Below are positions 27,789 to 36,371 of a DNA stretch of 64,000 nt, one piece after another. How positions within the stretch are numbered: position 1 is the first letter of the stretch; the number at the start of each line of letters is the position of its first letter. The notes below the pieces were generated by a model that was not told the origin of the DNA, did not search any database, and saw only the letters and a list, made by a program, of their open reading frames with translations. The position numbers were made by a program, and so were the translations under genes. Origin of the DNA: Flavobacterium luminosum. GTDB lineage: Bacteria > Bacteroidota > Bacteroidia > Flavobacteriales > Flavobacteriaceae. The DNA lies in NCBI RefSeq assembly GCF_023635005.1, contig NZ_JAMLJM010000004.1, positions 1-64,000 of the forward strand. The letters run 5' to 3'.

Positions 27789-28688
27789 ATGAACAATATT
27801 AAAACGGTTTTTAGTATTAAAGATCTAGAAAATCTTTCTGGCATTAAAGCACATACCATTCGTATTTGGGAAAAAAGATATAACATCTTAGAACCCATGC
27901 GAACGGATACCAATATCAGACTTTATTATTCAAAAAACTTGCAGAAGCTATTGAACATTGTTTTATTGCATAAATACGGATATAAAATCTCTAAGATTTC
28001 CAAATATTCTGAGGAAGAAATTCCAAAACTAGTACGCGAAATCATATCAGAAAAAAGTGTAAAACATCACGCCATAAGTGAATTTAAAATGGCTATGATG
28101 AATTTTGATCAAAATCAATTTCAAGAAACGTACACTACCCTTTTATCTGAAAAATCGTTCCGCGACGTATTTTATGAAATATTTATTCCTTTAATGGAAG
28201 AAATTGGGGTGCTATGGCAATCTGATACCATCACGCCGGCTCACGAACATTTTATCAGTCATTTACTCCGACAAAAAATTATTCTACATACCGAGAAAGC
28301 TCAAACAGAAACCAAAGTAACCAACGAAACAGTATTTGTATTGTATCTTCCTATGAATGAAATTCATGAGTTAGGTCTTTTGTATCTGAACTATGAATTA
28401 ATTAGTAACGGTTGTCATACGGTATATTTAGGAGAAAGTGTACCTTTAGAAAATCTTAAAGACGTACAGAAGTATTTTAAAGACAGTACTTTCGTCAGCT
28501 ACATTACTGTCGAACCGGATAAAGATGCTGTCAATGACTACATCAAAAAAATACAGGAAGAACTTTTAGATAACAGCAACTCCAAGTTATGGTTGTTAGG
28601 GCGAATGACTTCGTATATTGAAACTGAAAACCTACCTAAAAACATTACAATTTTCAATTCTATCGCAGAAATTGTTCATGCGTTATAG
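27789..28688 (+). CDS. MerR/CarH-like regulator of carotenoid genes
   Basis: 299 aa. N-terminal MerR winged helix (about 8-75: FSIKDLENLSGIKAHTIRIWEKRY). The C-terminal half matches the cap plus cobalamin-binding domains of CarH/LitR photoreceptors: W143-x9-E153-H154 in the cap, and E191-x-H193-x-x-G196, whose His ligates cobalt in the family. The later GG of the B12 fold is not obvious (LGR instead), so ligand binding is plausible, not proven. Start at 27789; a TTG at 27765 lies inside the operator. Family members repress crt genes in the dark with adenosylcobalamin. It lies directly ahead of crtI. Confidence 0.88.
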   Translation: MNNIKTVFSIKDLENLSGIKAHTIRIWEKRYNILEPMRTDTNIRLYYSKNLQKLLNIVLLHKYGYKISKISKYSEEEIPKLVREIISEKSVKHHAISEFKMAMMNFDQNQFQETYTTLLSEKSFRDVFYEIFIPLMEEIGVLWQSDTITPAHEHFISHLLRQKIILHTEKAQTETKVTNETVFVLYLPMNEIHELGLLYLNYELISNGCHTVYLGESVPLENLKDVQKYFKDSTFVSYITVEPDKDAVNDYIKKIQEELLDNSNSKLWLLGRMTSYIETENLPKNITIFNSIAEIVHAL

Positions 28689-28707
28689 TTTTGTTTAATT
28701 TTTTATA

Positions 28708-28725
28708 TATATTTGTTGAACAAAT
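28708..28725 (+). promoter_or_regulatory. crtI promoter fused to operator palindrome
   Basis: TATATTTG (28708-28715) overlaps the perfect 15-bp palindrome ATTTGTT-G-AACAAAT (28711-28725), which covers the predicted start site and abuts the crtI ATG. A half site TTTTGTTTAA lies at about 28689-28698. Confidence 0.7.
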
Positions 28726-28726
28726 T

Positions 28727-30187
28727 ATGAGAAAAAATATAGCAATTATCGGTTCAGGGTTTTCAGCATTAGCTGCTTCGTGTTATTTAGCACAGGCAGG
28801 GAATACAGTGACTATCTATGAAAAAAACAGTAGTATTGGGGGCAGAGCGCGCCAACTAAAGAAAGAAGGTTTCACATTCGACATTGGCCCAACATGGTAT
28901 TGGATGCCCGATGTTTTTGAACGCTTTTTTTCTGATTTTGGAAAATCACCAGCCGATTATTACGATCTTATTAAATTATCACCAGCCTACCAGGTTTACT
29001 TCGACATCAATGATTCGGTAACTATTGCCGACAATTTGGAAGAAATCAAAGAAACTTTCGAAAAGATAGAAAAAGGTAGCGGTCAACAACTAGAAAATTT
29101 CATACAAGAAGCCAAGAGCAATTATGATATTGCGATTAAAGATATGGTATATCTTCCTGGTGTTTCGCCTTTGGAATTGGTAACTCTTGAAACGGTAAAA
29201 AAAGTCAATCAGTTTTTTAGTACCATTTCTAAAGAAGTACGAAAAAGATTTACCAACCCAAAACTCATACAAATTCTTGAGTTCCCGGTGCTATTTTTAG
29301 GAGCAAAACCTTCGGATACCCCTTCTTTTTATAGCTTTATGAATTATGCCGATTTCGGATTGGGTACTTTTCATCCAAAAAACGGTATGTATAGTGTAGT
29401 GTTAGCTTTAGAAAAGTTAGCCAAAGAATTGGGAGTGACTATCCAGACCAATAGTAATGTAGAAAATATAATTGTTGAAAACGGCAAGGCTAACGGTATA
29501 AAAGTCAACGGAACAATTATTGCTGCAGATGTAGTTCTTTCGGGAGCCGATTATCATCATTCTGAAACATTATTAGAACCAAAGTACAGAGCATATTCTG
29601 AAAAATATTGGAATAAAAAAACGTTTGCACCTTCTTCCTTATTGTTTTATGTAGGATTTGACAAAAAAATTGACAATGTAGAACACCATTCCTTGTTTTT
29701 TGATGTCGATTTTAACGAGCACGCTAAAGACATTTACGACAAGCCTAAATGGCCAACAGAGCCTCTTTTCTATGCTAGCTTCCCATCGAAAACAGATGCA
29801 ATAGCTGCTCCTGAAGGAAAAGAAGCCGGTATATTTTTAATACCTTTAGCTCCAGGCTTAGAGGATACACCGGAATTAAGAGAGAATTACTTTAATATCA
29901 TCATTGAAAGATTAGAAAAACTAACACAGCAAAAAGTCAGAGAAAACATTATCTTTAAGGAATCTTTTTGTGTCAATGATTTTATTAAGGAGTACAATTC
30001 ATACAAAGGAAATGCTTACGGTATGGCCAATACATTGTTACAAACCGCATTTCTACGACCAAAATTAAAAAGTAAAAAAGTAAACGATTTATATTTTACA
30101 GGGCAGCTGACTGTTCCTGGTCCGGGAGTTCCACCGGCATTAATATCAGGAAAATTAGTATCTGAATTAATTCAAAAACATTCATAA
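28727..30187 (+). CDS. crtI: Phytoene desaturase
   Basis: 486 aa. FAD-dependent desaturase converting phytoene to lycopene. Starts MRKNIAIIGSGFSALAASCYL (dinucleotide fold), then GGRARQLKKEGFTFDIGPTWY and a C-terminal FTGQLTVPGPGVPPALISG, the CrtI signature. The longer reading from 28691 includes the promoter and is rejected. Eight nt before crtB; expressed from its own operator-controlled promoter. Confidence 0.95.
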   Translation: MRKNIAIIGSGFSALAASCYLAQAGNTVTIYEKNSSIGGRARQLKKEGFTFDIGPTWYWMPDVFERFFSDFGKSPADYYDLIKLSPAYQVYFDINDSVTIADNLEEIKETFEKIEKGSGQQLENFIQEAKSNYDIAIKDMVYLPGVSPLELVTLETVKKVNQFFSTISKEVRKRFTNPKLIQILEFPVLFLGAKPSDTPSFYSFMNYADFGLGTFHPKNGMYSVVLALEKLAKELGVTIQTNSNVENIIVENGKANGIKVNGTIIAADVVLSGADYHHSETLLEPKYRAYSEKYWNKKTFAPSSLLFYVGFDKKIDNVEHHSLFFDVDFNEHAKDIYDKPKWPTEPLFYASFPSKTDAIAAPEGKEAGIFLIPLAPGLEDTPELRENYFNIIIERLEKLTQQKVRENIIFKESFCVNDFIKEYNSYKGNAYGMANTLLQTAFLRPKLKSKKVNDLYFTGQLTVPGPGVPPALISGKLVSELIQKHS

Positions 30188-30194
30188 AAAATCT

Positions 30195-31034
30195 ATGAAA
30201 GCACTTTTTGATAACGTTTCCAACCAATGCAGTAAGATGGTAACCCAATCGTACAGCACTTCTTTTTCTTCGGCCGTAAAAATGCTAGCGCCTAGCATCC
30301 GACAAGATATTTACAATATTTATGGTTTTGTAAGACTTGCCGATGAGATCGTTGACACCTTTCATGATTACAACAAAGAAGAACTTTTTTCTAGATTCGA
30401 AAACGAACTGAAAAATGCCTTACAGGAAAAAATCAGTCTTAATCCTGTATTGAATTCTTTTCAACATACAGTCGAAAAACATCAAATTCCCGAAGAACTT
30501 ATTGATGCTTTTATGAAAAGTATGAAGGCGGATTTAAGTAAAAAGGTATACAAAACCAAAGAAGAATACGAAGATTACATTTACGGAAGTGCTGATGTAG
30601 TGGGACTAATGTGTCTGAAAGTTTTTGTAAAAGGCGATCATGAACTTTATGAATCTTTAAAAAAATCGGCGATGCGATTGGGTTCGGCTTTTCAAAAAGT
30701 AAATTTTTTACGAGACTTAAAAGCTGATTTTGAAGATTTAGAAAGAACTTATTTCCCGAATACCGATTTGAGAAATCTCGATGAAAATGCCAAAAGAGAA
30801 ATCATTCAAGAAATCGAAGATGATTTTGAAGCTGGATTTGAAGGAATAAAAAAATTACCTATAGAAGCGAAATTTGGAGTGTATACGGCGTATATTTACT
30901 ACAAGAAATTATTGTCTAAACTGAAGAAAACACCTTCTACTGAGATTAAAAACACACGAATTCGTGTTCCGGATTATCAAAAAATAAGCTTACTAGCTAA
31001 TTGTTACGTTAAATACCGATTAAATTTATTATAA
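30195..31034 (+). CDS. crtB: Phytoene synthase
   Basis: 279 aa. Condenses two GGPP molecules to phytoene. The first Asp-rich motif is DEIVD (in FVRLADEIVDTFHDY) and the second is in LRDLKADFEDLERTYFP. Squalene/phytoene synthase family, normal length. One nt separates it from crtZ. The GGPP synthase gene is not in this window. Confidence 0.95.
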   Translation: MKALFDNVSNQCSKMVTQSYSTSFSSAVKMLAPSIRQDIYNIYGFVRLADEIVDTFHDYNKEELFSRFENELKNALQEKISLNPVLNSFQHTVEKHQIPEELIDAFMKSMKADLSKKVYKTKEEYEDYIYGSADVVGLMCLKVFVKGDHELYESLKKSAMRLGSAFQKVNFLRDLKADFEDLERTYFPNTDLRNLDENAKREIIQEIEDDFEAGFEGIKKLPIEAKFGVYTAYIYYKKLLSKLKKTPSTEIKNTRIRVPDYQKISLLANCYVKYRLNLL

Positions 31035-31035
31035 A

Positions 31036-31479
31036 ATGCTACTACATATTATAGTTTTCTTATTAACTTTTTCAATCATGGAATTCATGGCATGGTTTAG
31101 TCACAAATACATCATGCATGGATTTTTATGGAATTTGCACGCCGATCATCACAAAAAAGACCACGATTCTTGGTTTGAACGCAATGATGCTTTTTTCTTG
31201 TTTTATGCTGCTGTAAGTATTGGATTCTTTTTACTTTGGCAAAATGATATTTTAGAAATTGGTTTAGCCATAGGTCTTGGTATATTGGCCTACGGTATTG
31301 CCTATTTCATGGTGCATGATATCTTTATACATCAACGTTTCAAGCTCTTCCGAAATGCAAACAACCGTTATGCTAAAGCGGTAAGGAGAGCACACAAAAT
31401 GCATCACAAACACATCGGTAAAGAAGATGGAGAATGTTTTGGAATGTTATTGGTTCCGCTAAAATATTTTAAAAAATAA
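31036..31479 (+). CDS. crtZ: Beta-carotene hydroxylase
   Basis: 147 aa, membrane-bound di-iron hydroxylase. Histidine boxes include HKYIMH, HADHHKKDH, HDIFIHQRF and HKMHHKH. It would convert beta-carotene to zeaxanthin, the usual yellow flavobacterial pigment. Last gene of the merR-crtI-crtB-crtZ run, followed by a terminator. Confidence 0.93.
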   Translation: MLLHIIVFLLTFSIMEFMAWFSHKYIMHGFLWNLHADHHKKDHDSWFERNDAFFLFYAAVSIGFFLLWQNDILEIGLAIGLGILAYGIAYFMVHDIFIHQRFKLFRNANNRYAKAVRRAHKMHHKHIGKEDGECFGMLLVPLKYFKK

Positions 31480-31485
31480 AGGAAT

Positions 31486-31518
31486 AAAAAAGCTGTTTCA
31501 AAATGAAACAGCTTTTTT
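31486..31518 (+). terminator. Terminator of the crt operon (bidirectional)
   Basis: Stem AAAAAGCTGTTTC / GAAACAGCTTTTT, 5-nt loop, T-run on both strands; it also serves the convergent DUF4252 gene. Confidence 0.85.
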
Positions 31519-31520
31519 AT

Positions 31521-32045
31521 TTACTTCTTAGCTGCCGAGTTCAAGACTTCGCTCCCGGGTAAATTCATTCGCTTAGTTAATAACGATATTTCGTTAATAC
31601 TAAAATCTCCTGTTAAAGACATTAAAACGGTTTCATTACCTTTTACTCCCGTACCTTCAATAAACATTAATAATTCACTTACCTTGTTGGTTCCTGGTAT
31701 CGACTTGACATAAATTTTAGACTCTTTTCCATTTTCATTAGATCTCATCAGTTCTTCCAATTTAGCCTCCGCCAAATATTTTTCTACCGTAGTACGCATT
31801 TCCGCAGTAGTTTTAGGATTAATCGTTTTATACACTCGTAAATTGTCTAATTTCTTGATGAGATTTAAATAAGCAACATCCTCTTTGCTTTCCATTTTTA
31901 CTTTGCTCATCAACTCAAACATTTTTTTGTTGACTACCACCGAAGAAACCGTTTCTTGATTATCATATTTATCAAAAACCGATTGTGCATTACTATAAAA
32001 AGGAAGTACTATTGCTAGAATAAAAATTAAAAAATATTTTCTCAT
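31521..32045 (-). CDS. DUF4252 domain protein, exported
   Basis: 174 aa from the chosen start (MRKYFLIFILAIVLPFYSNA, a signal peptide). The body (SVFDKYDNQETVSSVVVNKKMFELM, then LSLTGDFSINEISLLTKRM) matches DUF4252, a Bacteroidota family of unknown function. It is one nt past the stop of the small membrane protein gene upstream, so the two are one operon. An upstream 22-residue extension would overlap that gene and is rejected. Confidence 0.85.
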   Translation of the reverse strand: MRKYFLIFILAIVLPFYSNAQSVFDKYDNQETVSSVVVNKKMFELMSKVKMESKEDVAYLNLIKKLDNLRVYKTINPKTTAEMRTTVEKYLAEAKLEELMRSNENGKESKIYVKSIPGTNKVSELLMFIEGTGVKGNETVLMSLTGDFSINEISLLTKRMNLPGSEVLNSAAKK

Positions 32046-32046
32046 A

Positions 32047-32334
32047 TTAATTTTTCTCTTTTTTAAACACTTTGTTTTTAACCAAATCATATTCTTGTAA
32101 ATACTGAGCATTTTCTATGCCAGAATTAATATTATTGGACAATAATTCTAATGCTTTTTGGGTTTCTTGAAAAGCTTCTTCAGGTGAATGAAACGAACCC
32201 AAAGTACTTTCTTTAGCCTGCTTGTTGATACTCTTATTAAAAAAAGTTACTAATCCAATAATCCCAATTACGGAAAAGAGTATTAAACCCCAAACAAATG
32301 TTTTGCTTATTTTCACTTTTTCTCTCATCTTCAA
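32047..32334 (-). CDS. Small single-pass membrane protein ahead of DUF4252
   Basis: 95 aa. A basic N-terminus, one membrane helix (FVWGLILFSVIGIIGLVTFF), and a charged extracytoplasmic tail with SPEEAFQETQKALELLSN. No family recognised. In related genomes, as I recall, DUF4252 genes follow an ECF sigma factor and a small membrane protein of this kind; no sigma factor is present here. Confidence 0.75.
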   Translation of the reverse strand: MKMREKVKISKTFVWGLILFSVIGIIGLVTFFNKSINKQAKESTLGSFHSPEEAFQETQKALELLSNNINSGIENAQYLQEYDLVKNKVFKKEKN

Positions 32335-32376
32335 TTTTTTTGTACAAGATAAAGATAAAATACGGTTAAAAAAAAT

Positions 32377-32402
32377 CCCGACTTAAACAATGTAAAGTCG
32401 GG
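32377..32402 (-). terminator. Terminator of the TonB receptor gene
   Basis: Stem CCCGACTT / AAGTCGGG, 10-nt loop, with a minus-strand U-run, 22 nt past the receptor stop. Confidence 0.8.
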
Positions 32403-32424
32403 AAAAACAATAATTCAAACATTT

Positions 32425-34359
32425 TTAAAACAAGAAATTGAAACCTAATTTGAAATTTCTACCTTTTGTATTGTAACCTACTAGTTCTATAAAATCTTCA
32501 TTGAAAAGATTAGAAACCGACGCAAAAACAGTCATTCTGTCTTTGAATAATTCGTGACGAATAGTAGCATTGACTAACTTATAAGCATCTAATTTCACTG
32601 GAACGACAGCATAATTAGCAGAATCATAGAACGCATCAGTTCTTTTATCTACAAACTGATAATTAAGATGTAAAAAAGTTCTAGAAGTAGCTCTAAGATC
32701 TACAGCAGCGTTCACTTTATGCTTTGGTATTAATCGGCTTAATTGTGCTTCGGTTTGTGTGAAGGAATAATTTCCGCTTAGTTTTATTGCCTTGTTAAAA
32801 GAGTAAGCTACCATCGATTCTATACCTTTTGCAACATAAGTCCCCTCTCTGTTGATGTATTGAGAGGTCCAAGTAATCATGTCGGTAAAGAAATCGAAAG
32901 TGTTGGTTTCTTCTCTGTGAAAAGCAATAGTATTAAAAGTTAGTTTATTTTGCAACAGATTCAGTTCAAAACCTGCTTCGATAGTGCTGTTTTCTTCTGG
33001 TTTTAATGTTAAATTCCCATAAGGTGAGTACAGTTGATACAAACTTGGCGTAATATAAGCGGTACTGTAAGAGGTTAAAAACTTAATTGGCAACTCTTTC
33101 AATGAGAAGGAAGGATTAACATTGTAAACTAAATGATTCCCATAGATATTATGAACATTTAATCGAGCTCCGGCATTAATATTGAATCCAATTTTAGAAT
33201 TATAAACGGCTGTTATATAAGGATCAAGAGTAGAAAAATGAGCCGTTTTATCCGAAATAGCTTCATATTGTGAGTTCGCATTCATTTGATGAAATTGAAA
33301 TTGACCTCCAAGCACAACAAAAAGTTCGTCAGAAATACTGTATTTATTAAAAGCATCAACATTGGCGCTATTCGATTTATAATTACTTAGATTAACCGAA
33401 TTGGTCCAAGAGCTGAATATATCATAATTTCTTTCGATAGTATTGAAGGCAGAATAGATTACGAATTCCCCTTTTTTATACCTGTATTTTGGAGAAAACC
33501 CAAAACGAAACTGCTCGGACCTTGCTTTGTTTTCCTTTACATCAGGATTATTCAGATTATCAAAACTGTTGTCAAAATTATTTTTGAAAAGGTCGAAATT
33601 GGCAAAAAAATCAAAATTTAATTTCTCCGTTGGTTTAAATCCGAATTTAACCGTTGCATTTAGTTTTTCTGCAGTATCAGCTTCAAAATTATCGCCTTTG
33701 GCTTCTGACATTCCGGTTACATAACTGTGATTAAGGGTTGCAAGATAATTCACTTTATTCACAGTTCCATTTACTGAGAAACCCTGACTAAAGTCATTCG
33801 GTGCGTAATTGTTTTCGTGAGCGGCGGTTTCCTGACTTCCTAAACTCATGTAAGCATTTCCGGAAATCGCTTTTTCTGCAGATTTTTTTAATCGAATATT
33901 TATTACTCCTGTAGCAGCTCCCGAACCATATAAAGTACTGGCAGCACCTTTCATAATCTCGATACTTTCCACTTGTTCAACAGGAATAAGTCGTAAATCG
34001 TATTGCAAACTAATTCCGGAAGCATCCGTAACCGGAACACCATCAATCAGAACTAAATTTTGACGACTTCTTCCACCACGGATGTAGAATTCTTGGTTTT
34101 TACCTGCAGCACTTTGATTTCCATTTACTTCAATGCCCGCTACCGAGCTTAAAATAGTAGCCACAGACTGACCTGACCTCTTGCTTAACTCTTCCGCAGT
34201 GATTTTTACAATTACTTTGCCCGATTTTTCTTTGGCCAAAGCAAATTTAGAATCCGAAACCACCACTTCTTCTAACTTGTTAATCGAATCATTTTGTTGT
34301 GCAAAAGCACCCATTGATGCCAATGCAATAGCAGAGGCAAACACAATTTTTTTGTTCAT
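32425..34359 (-). CDS. TonB-dependent receptor, cobalamin-type (BtuB-like)
   Basis: 644 aa outer-membrane receptor with signal peptide (MNKKIVFASAIALASMGAFA). The plug domain (about 40-150) carries NQEFYIRGGRSRQNLVLIDGVPVTD and IEIMKGAASTLYGSGAATGVI; the 22-strand barrel ends in LGFNFLF. The substrate call rests on the cobalamin riboswitch in its leader, not on the sequence itself. It lies close to a divergent BtuFCD-like importer. Confidence 0.9.
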   Translation of the reverse strand: MNKKIVFASAIALASMGAFAQQNDSINKLEEVVVSDSKFALAKEKSGKVIVKITAEELSKRSGQSVATILSSVAGIEVNGNQSAAGKNQEFYIRGGRSRQNLVLIDGVPVTDASGISLQYDLRLIPVEQVESIEIMKGAASTLYGSGAATGVINIRLKKSAEKAISGNAYMSLGSQETAAHENNYAPNDFSQGFSVNGTVNKVNYLATLNHSYVTGMSEAKGDNFEADTAEKLNATVKFGFKPTEKLNFDFFANFDLFKNNFDNSFDNLNNPDVKENKARSEQFRFGFSPKYRYKKGEFVIYSAFNTIERNYDIFSSWTNSVNLSNYKSNSANVDAFNKYSISDELFVVLGGQFQFHQMNANSQYEAISDKTAHFSTLDPYITAVYNSKIGFNINAGARLNVHNIYGNHLVYNVNPSFSLKELPIKFLTSYSTAYITPSLYQLYSPYGNLTLKPEENSTIEAGFELNLLQNKLTFNTIAFHREETNTFDFFTDMITWTSQYINREGTYVAKGIESMVAYSFNKAIKLSGNYSFTQTEAQLSRLIPKHKVNAAVDLRATSRTFLHLNYQFVDKRTDAFYDSANYAVVPVKLDAYKLVNATIRHELFKDRMTVFASVSNLFNEDFIELVGYNTKGRNFKLGFNFLF

Positions 34360-34444
34360 TGTAATTAAAACATTTTTACTACTAAAAATGGGAGAAAAGC
34401 ATAGAATTTACCCATACCCAAACCTTTTTTCCCGAAAGTTTGAT

Positions 34445-34595
34445 ACTCATTGTACTGGGCAGGTCTCCTGGCTTGCGTCTTGTTGTTTACCTTCCCGTCG
34501 ACAATATTGGACAGTGGTTTTGCAGATAACAACAAGCTTAATAGCTTACAGTTGCGGGTACAGCTTAGGATTTTAACCTAATTCCCTTTTAATGT
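34445..34595 (-). ncRNA. Cobalamin riboswitch
   Basis: The minus-strand leader of the receptor gene shows the family blocks in order: GGGAA near the 5' end, AAATCC, GCTGTACCCGCAACTGTAA, CCACTG, GGGAAGG and the B12 box GCCAGGAGACCTGCC (34456-34474 region). It binds adenosyl- or methylcobalamin and represses the gene when B12 is plentiful. The downstream expression platform has no clear terminator, so control may be at translation. Confidence 0.93.
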
Positions 34596-34634
34596 ATTTT
34601 TACAAAAAAGTAAAATACAACCTCAATACGGATG

Positions 34635-34642
34635 CAAATATA
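34635..34642 (-). promoter_or_regulatory. -7 element ahead of the riboswitch
   Basis: Minus-strand TATATTTG, with TTG 21 nt further upstream (34664-34666). Transcription would start just before the riboswitch. Confidence 0.6.
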
Positions 34643-34743
34643 ACCCTATGATTACGAATAATACAAATTATATTTCAATTTTAAGGCAACTATTAAAAAT
34701 TCATCAATAAAAAAACGTTTTTAAAGAAACCTAACAAACCATA

Positions 34744-35133
34744 TTATCCGTTTTTCGAGTCCTTGTTTTTCTGATAAGGACAATGACGACATTGGTTTTC
34801 ACAACAAAAACCCCGCTTCAAATGATACCATGGCTTGAAAACCAATATATCCTCCTCTACATAATAATCGATACCTTCGATTAATTTTTCTGTTGGAGGA
34901 AGCTCCTTTGCTCTATTTTTCATTGCGTTTTCGGGAGTAATGGTAGACACATAACGATCAATTGTCACTTCACAAGCATTTTTTAAACAAGTTGGACAAA
35001 GACAATCGGTTAGCGTTGTGGGAGCAAAAATAGGTGGAAAATCATGACACCAACATTGAGAAACATCCGAAACAGCTCCGCAAGTAAAGGGAATACCGCA
35101 AACAGAACATTTTTTCTCTTTTAGACTATTCAT
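34744..35133 (-). CDS. Cysteine-rich CWC / DUF5522 protein
   Basis: 129 aa with two Cys-rich modules. The N-terminal part (KKCSVCGIPFTCG, CWCHDFP, CLCPTCLKNAC) fits the cysteine-rich CWC family. The C-terminal part (EGIDYYVEEDILVFKPWYHLKRGFCCENQCRHCPYQ) fits DUF5522. Fourteen cysteines in total suggest zinc or Fe-S binding. Divergent from the BtuF-like gene. Function unknown. Confidence 0.8.
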   Translation of the reverse strand: MNSLKEKKCSVCGIPFTCGAVSDVSQCWCHDFPPIFAPTTLTDCLCPTCLKNACEVTIDRYVSTITPENAMKNRAKELPPTEKLIEGIDYYVEEDILVFKPWYHLKRGFCCENQCRHCPYQKNKDSKNG

Positions 35134-35199
35134 GCCCTAAAGATACTACTTGCTATTTTCTAGCAATAAAAAGAATCCTCATTTTTTTACAAATTCTTA

Positions 35200-35207
35200 T
35201 ACCTTTG
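35200..35207 (+). promoter_or_regulatory. -7 element of the B12-type importer operon
   Basis: TACCTTTG followed by CG. The start site would be near 35213, which excludes the ATG at 35210 and supports 35228. Confidence 0.6.
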
Positions 35208-35227
35208 CGATGTTTAAACAAAACCGA

Positions 35228-36370
35228 ATGAAGATTTTTTTACATAGAACCTTAGTTCTTTCTTTTTTTATATTGGCTTTCGGCTGTAAAAAAAATGAAA
35301 AAAAAGAAAGCGCAAACATTGCATCCGCTTCCAATAGTATTCAGTACGCTAAAGGTTTTTCCATTTACAAAAACAACGGATATTCGGTAGTAAAAGTGAC
35401 CAATCCTTGGCCAGATTCAAAGGATGTTTTCACCTACATTTTACAAGAAAAAAATGCAGAAATTCCGGATAGTTTAAAAAAATATACCACAATCCCCATT
35501 CCCTTACAATCAGTAGTAGTGACCTCTACCACAAATGTTCCTTATCTTGAGATGTTGGGCGTTGAGAACAAACTGATTGGTTTTCCTCATACCGACTACG
35601 TTTCTTCGGTAAAAACAAGAGCTCTTATCGATAAAGGAATTGTAAAAAATGTAGGGCAAAATGAACGCTTGAATATCGAAAAACTGATTCATTTATCTCC
35701 CGAACTCATCGTTACGTTCAGTTTAGACAATAACAATCCTATGTTGAAAAACCTCGAAAGAAGTGGCCTTAAAGTCCTAATTCTTGGGGATTGGATGGAG
35801 CAATCTCCTTTAGGAAAAGTTGAATGGTTGAAATTGTATGGTGCTTTGTTTGGAAAAGAAAAAGAAGCCGAATTAATATTTAACAATATCGTAAAAGAGT
35901 ACAATAAAGGATTATCTCTGGTGAAAGGAAAAACCGCAAAAAAAACTGTTTTGTACGGAACAATGCATCAGGATCAATGGTTTGTCGCCAAAGGAGACAG
36001 TTGGGCGGCGCGATTTTTAAAGGACGCACAATCTAATTATCTATGGGCCGATACAGAAGGAACTGGAAGTTTGTCATTGCCTTTTGAGAAAGTATTGGAG
36101 AAAGCTCAAAACGCAGATGTTTGGATTGCTGGAAGCACTTTCAAAACCCTGAACGAATTTTCATCAAGCAACCCACATTATAGTCAATTTAAAGCTTTCA
36201 AAGAAAAGAATGTCTATACTTTTGAAAGCAAATTAGGCGCTACGGGAGGAACCATTTATTATGAATTGGCACCCAGCCGACCTGACTTAGTGTTGAAAGA
36301 TTACATTAAAATATTTCATCCCGAATTATTACCCAATTATACTCTTACCTTTGCAGAAAAACTGAAATAA
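35228..36370 (+). CDS. ABC transporter substrate-binding lipoprotein (BtuF-like)
   Basis: 380 aa. Lipobox at residues 17-20 (LAFGC). Periplasmic-binding fold of the BtuF/FepB class with VVVTSTTNVPYLEMLG, the LIHLSPELIVTFS strand and a helical backbone. Captures a metal-chelate ligand and hands it to the FecCD permease that follows. Cobalamin is favoured by the nearby riboswitch-controlled receptor; an iron-siderophore remains possible. Two nt before the permease gene. Confidence 0.85.
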   Translation: MKIFLHRTLVLSFFILAFGCKKNEKKESANIASASNSIQYAKGFSIYKNNGYSVVKVTNPWPDSKDVFTYILQEKNAEIPDSLKKYTTIPIPLQSVVVTSTTNVPYLEMLGVENKLIGFPHTDYVSSVKTRALIDKGIVKNVGQNERLNIEKLIHLSPELIVTFSLDNNNPMLKNLERSGLKVLILGDWMEQSPLGKVEWLKLYGALFGKEKEAELIFNNIVKEYNKGLSLVKGKTAKKTVLYGTMHQDQWFVAKGDSWAARFLKDAQSNYLWADTEGTGSLSLPFEKVLEKAQNADVWIAGSTFKTLNEFSSSNPHYSQFKAFKEKNVYTFESKLGATGGTIYYELAPSRPDLVLKDYIKIFHPELLPNYTLTFAEKLK

Positions 36371-36371
36371 A

